Part shown: positions 21,025 through 21,675 of the stretch, piece by piece
How positions within the stretch are numbered: the stretch's first letter is position 1
Layout: each line of letters begins with the position of its first letter
Origin: JBMTVN01 sp046047235
GTDB taxonomy: Bacteria > Verrucomicrobiota > Verrucomicrobiia > Limisphaerales > JAHDYP01
Length of the DNA: 21,675 nt
Reading direction: 5' to 3'
NCBI GenBank assembly: GCA_046047235.1
Contig: JBJOII010000074.1
Span: 1-21,675 of the forward strand
Notes under the pieces: generated by a model
The model's input: the letters and a program-made list of their open reading frames with translations, nothing else
Database searches by the model: none
What the model was told of the DNA's origin: nothing
Made by a program: the position numbers and the translations under genes

Positions 21025-21675
21025 ATGGATAACCCCACAGTCATGCCCCCAAAAAACCAATCATCCTGTGACCGCTGCGGAAACCCCATCCCCCAAGCCG
21101 CCACCGATAACCTCTGCCCCGCCTGCCTCCTCGCCGCTACCCTCGAAACCCAAACCATCCCCCTCGGCACCATCCTCCCAAGGAAGACTCCAGCCCGCAT
21201 CCCCTCCGCCTTTGGTGATTACAAAGTCATCCGCCTGCTCGGACGCGGCGGTATGGGATCCGTCTACGAAGCCGAACACCTCCCCACCGGACGCCGCGTC
21301 GCCCTGAAACAACTCGGCCACCAGCTCGATAATCCCGAAATGCGCCAGCGCTTCCTGCGCGAAGGCCGCCTCGCCGCCAAAATCAACCACCCCAATAGCC
21401 TCTATGTCTTCGGAAGCGAGGAAATCGACGGCCAACCCGTCATCACCATGGAAATCGCCGGCAGCGGCACGCTCAAAGACCAGCTCGACGAACACGGCCC
21501 CCTGCCCATACGCCAGGCAGTCGATGCCATTCTCGATGTCATCAGCGGCCTCGAGGCCGCCCACCACCAAGGCGTCCTCCACCGCGATATCAAACCCTCC
21601 AACTGCTTCCTCTCCCCCGACGGCTCCGTCAAAGTCGGCGACTTCGGACTCTCCGTCTCCACTCTCTCCAGATCC
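21025..21675 (+). CDS. Zinc-ribbon Ser/Thr protein kinase (3' end beyond the window)
   Basis: Residues 15-34 form a Cys4 zinc ribbon (C15-x2-C18 and C31-x2-C34). The Hanks-type kinase domain starts near residue 64: the Gly loop is GRGGMGSVYEAE (73-84), the ATP lysine K95 in VALKQL, the catalytic loop HRDIKPSN (186-193), and DFG (206-208). The frame is open to the last base, 217 codons, so the activation loop, the C-lobe and any transmembrane or sensor part are outside the window. The start at 21025 has AGGA close by; ATG at 21043 is in frame and possible. It is 36 bp after the ECF sigma factor gene and probably cotranscribed. Its likely role is to phosphorylate the sigma factor or a partner in response to a signal, as inferred for similar pairs. 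Confidence 0.9.
   Translation, partial: MDNPTVMPPKNQSSCDRCGNPIPQAATDNLCPACLLAATLETQTIPLGTILPRKTPARIPSAFGDYKVIRLLGRGGMGSVYEAEHLPTGRRVALKQLGHQLDNPEMRQRFLREGRLAAKINHPNSLYVFGSEEIDGQPVITMEIAGSGTLKDQLDEHGPLPIRQAVDAILDVISGLEAAHHQGVLHRDIKPSNCFLSPDGSVKVGDFGLSVSTLSRS

Noticed and set aside
20230..21060. 276-codon minus-strand frame opposite the sigma factor gene
   Set aside because: It is a Gly/Glu-rich shadow; the plus frame has intact sigma regions 2 and 4.

Overview
The window looks like chromosomal DNA of a high-GC, flagellated, Gram-negative bacterium, most likely a member of the Verrucomicrobiota (or a close PVC relative). This placement is inference from gene content: a PVC-style ECF sigma factor paired with a zinc-ribbon Ser/Thr kinase, a Tat-exported Gfo/Idh/MocA oxidoreductase beside a HEAT-repeat protein, many secreted or outer-membrane proteins, and an insertion-sequence accessory gene of a type I associate with Verrucomicrobia. 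No rRNA or tRNA gene is present to confirm it.

Layout. Positions 1-2700 (minus) hold the flagellar basal-body operon flgB-flgC-fliE-fliF, with fliF running off the left edge. Positions 2857-3372 are a decayed insertion sequence: an intact AbrB-like accessory ORF plus a frameshifted, truncated transposase. Then come a secreted serine beta-lactamase-like hydrolase (3641-4699, plus), a HEAT-repeat exported protein and a Tat-signal oxidoreductase in one operon (5284-8658, minus), a secreted YdjC/ChbG-like deacetylase (8942-9910, plus), deoC (10246-10968, minus), a small beta-barrel protein (11183-11872, plus), a large exported transglutaminase-esterase fusion (12199-14469, plus) and a tandem double beta-barrel protein (14803-16029, minus). 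Positions 16207-20093 (minus) are a tight three-gene operon: a 677-residue metallophosphoesterase with an unexplained N-terminal half, then btaA and btaB for betaine-lipid (DGTS) synthesis. An ECF sigma factor and a truncated protein kinase (plus) close the window.

Two window-wide patterns stand out. First, the plus strand is very C-rich and G-poor in both genes and spacers, whichever strand is coding; the insertion-sequence relic is the exception. Plus-strand genes almost all lack Shine-Dalgarno sites, while most minus-strand genes have them. Second, most spacers from 3431 onward are filled with degenerate 7-bp tandem arrays (CCCTCAG, CGCTCTG, TCCCATC, CCAACAA, CGCTTCC and similar), with the pyrimidine strand always on plus. 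Perfect hairpins with different stem sequences sit inside these arrays, often in heptamer phase. Three minus-strand genes end exactly inside the terminal heptamer of an array.

The most promising biological system is the phosphoesterase-btaA-btaB operon. It could couple release of diacylglycerol from phospholipid to its conversion into a phosphorus-free betaine lipid. The heptamer/hairpin spacers are the most unusual non-coding feature.
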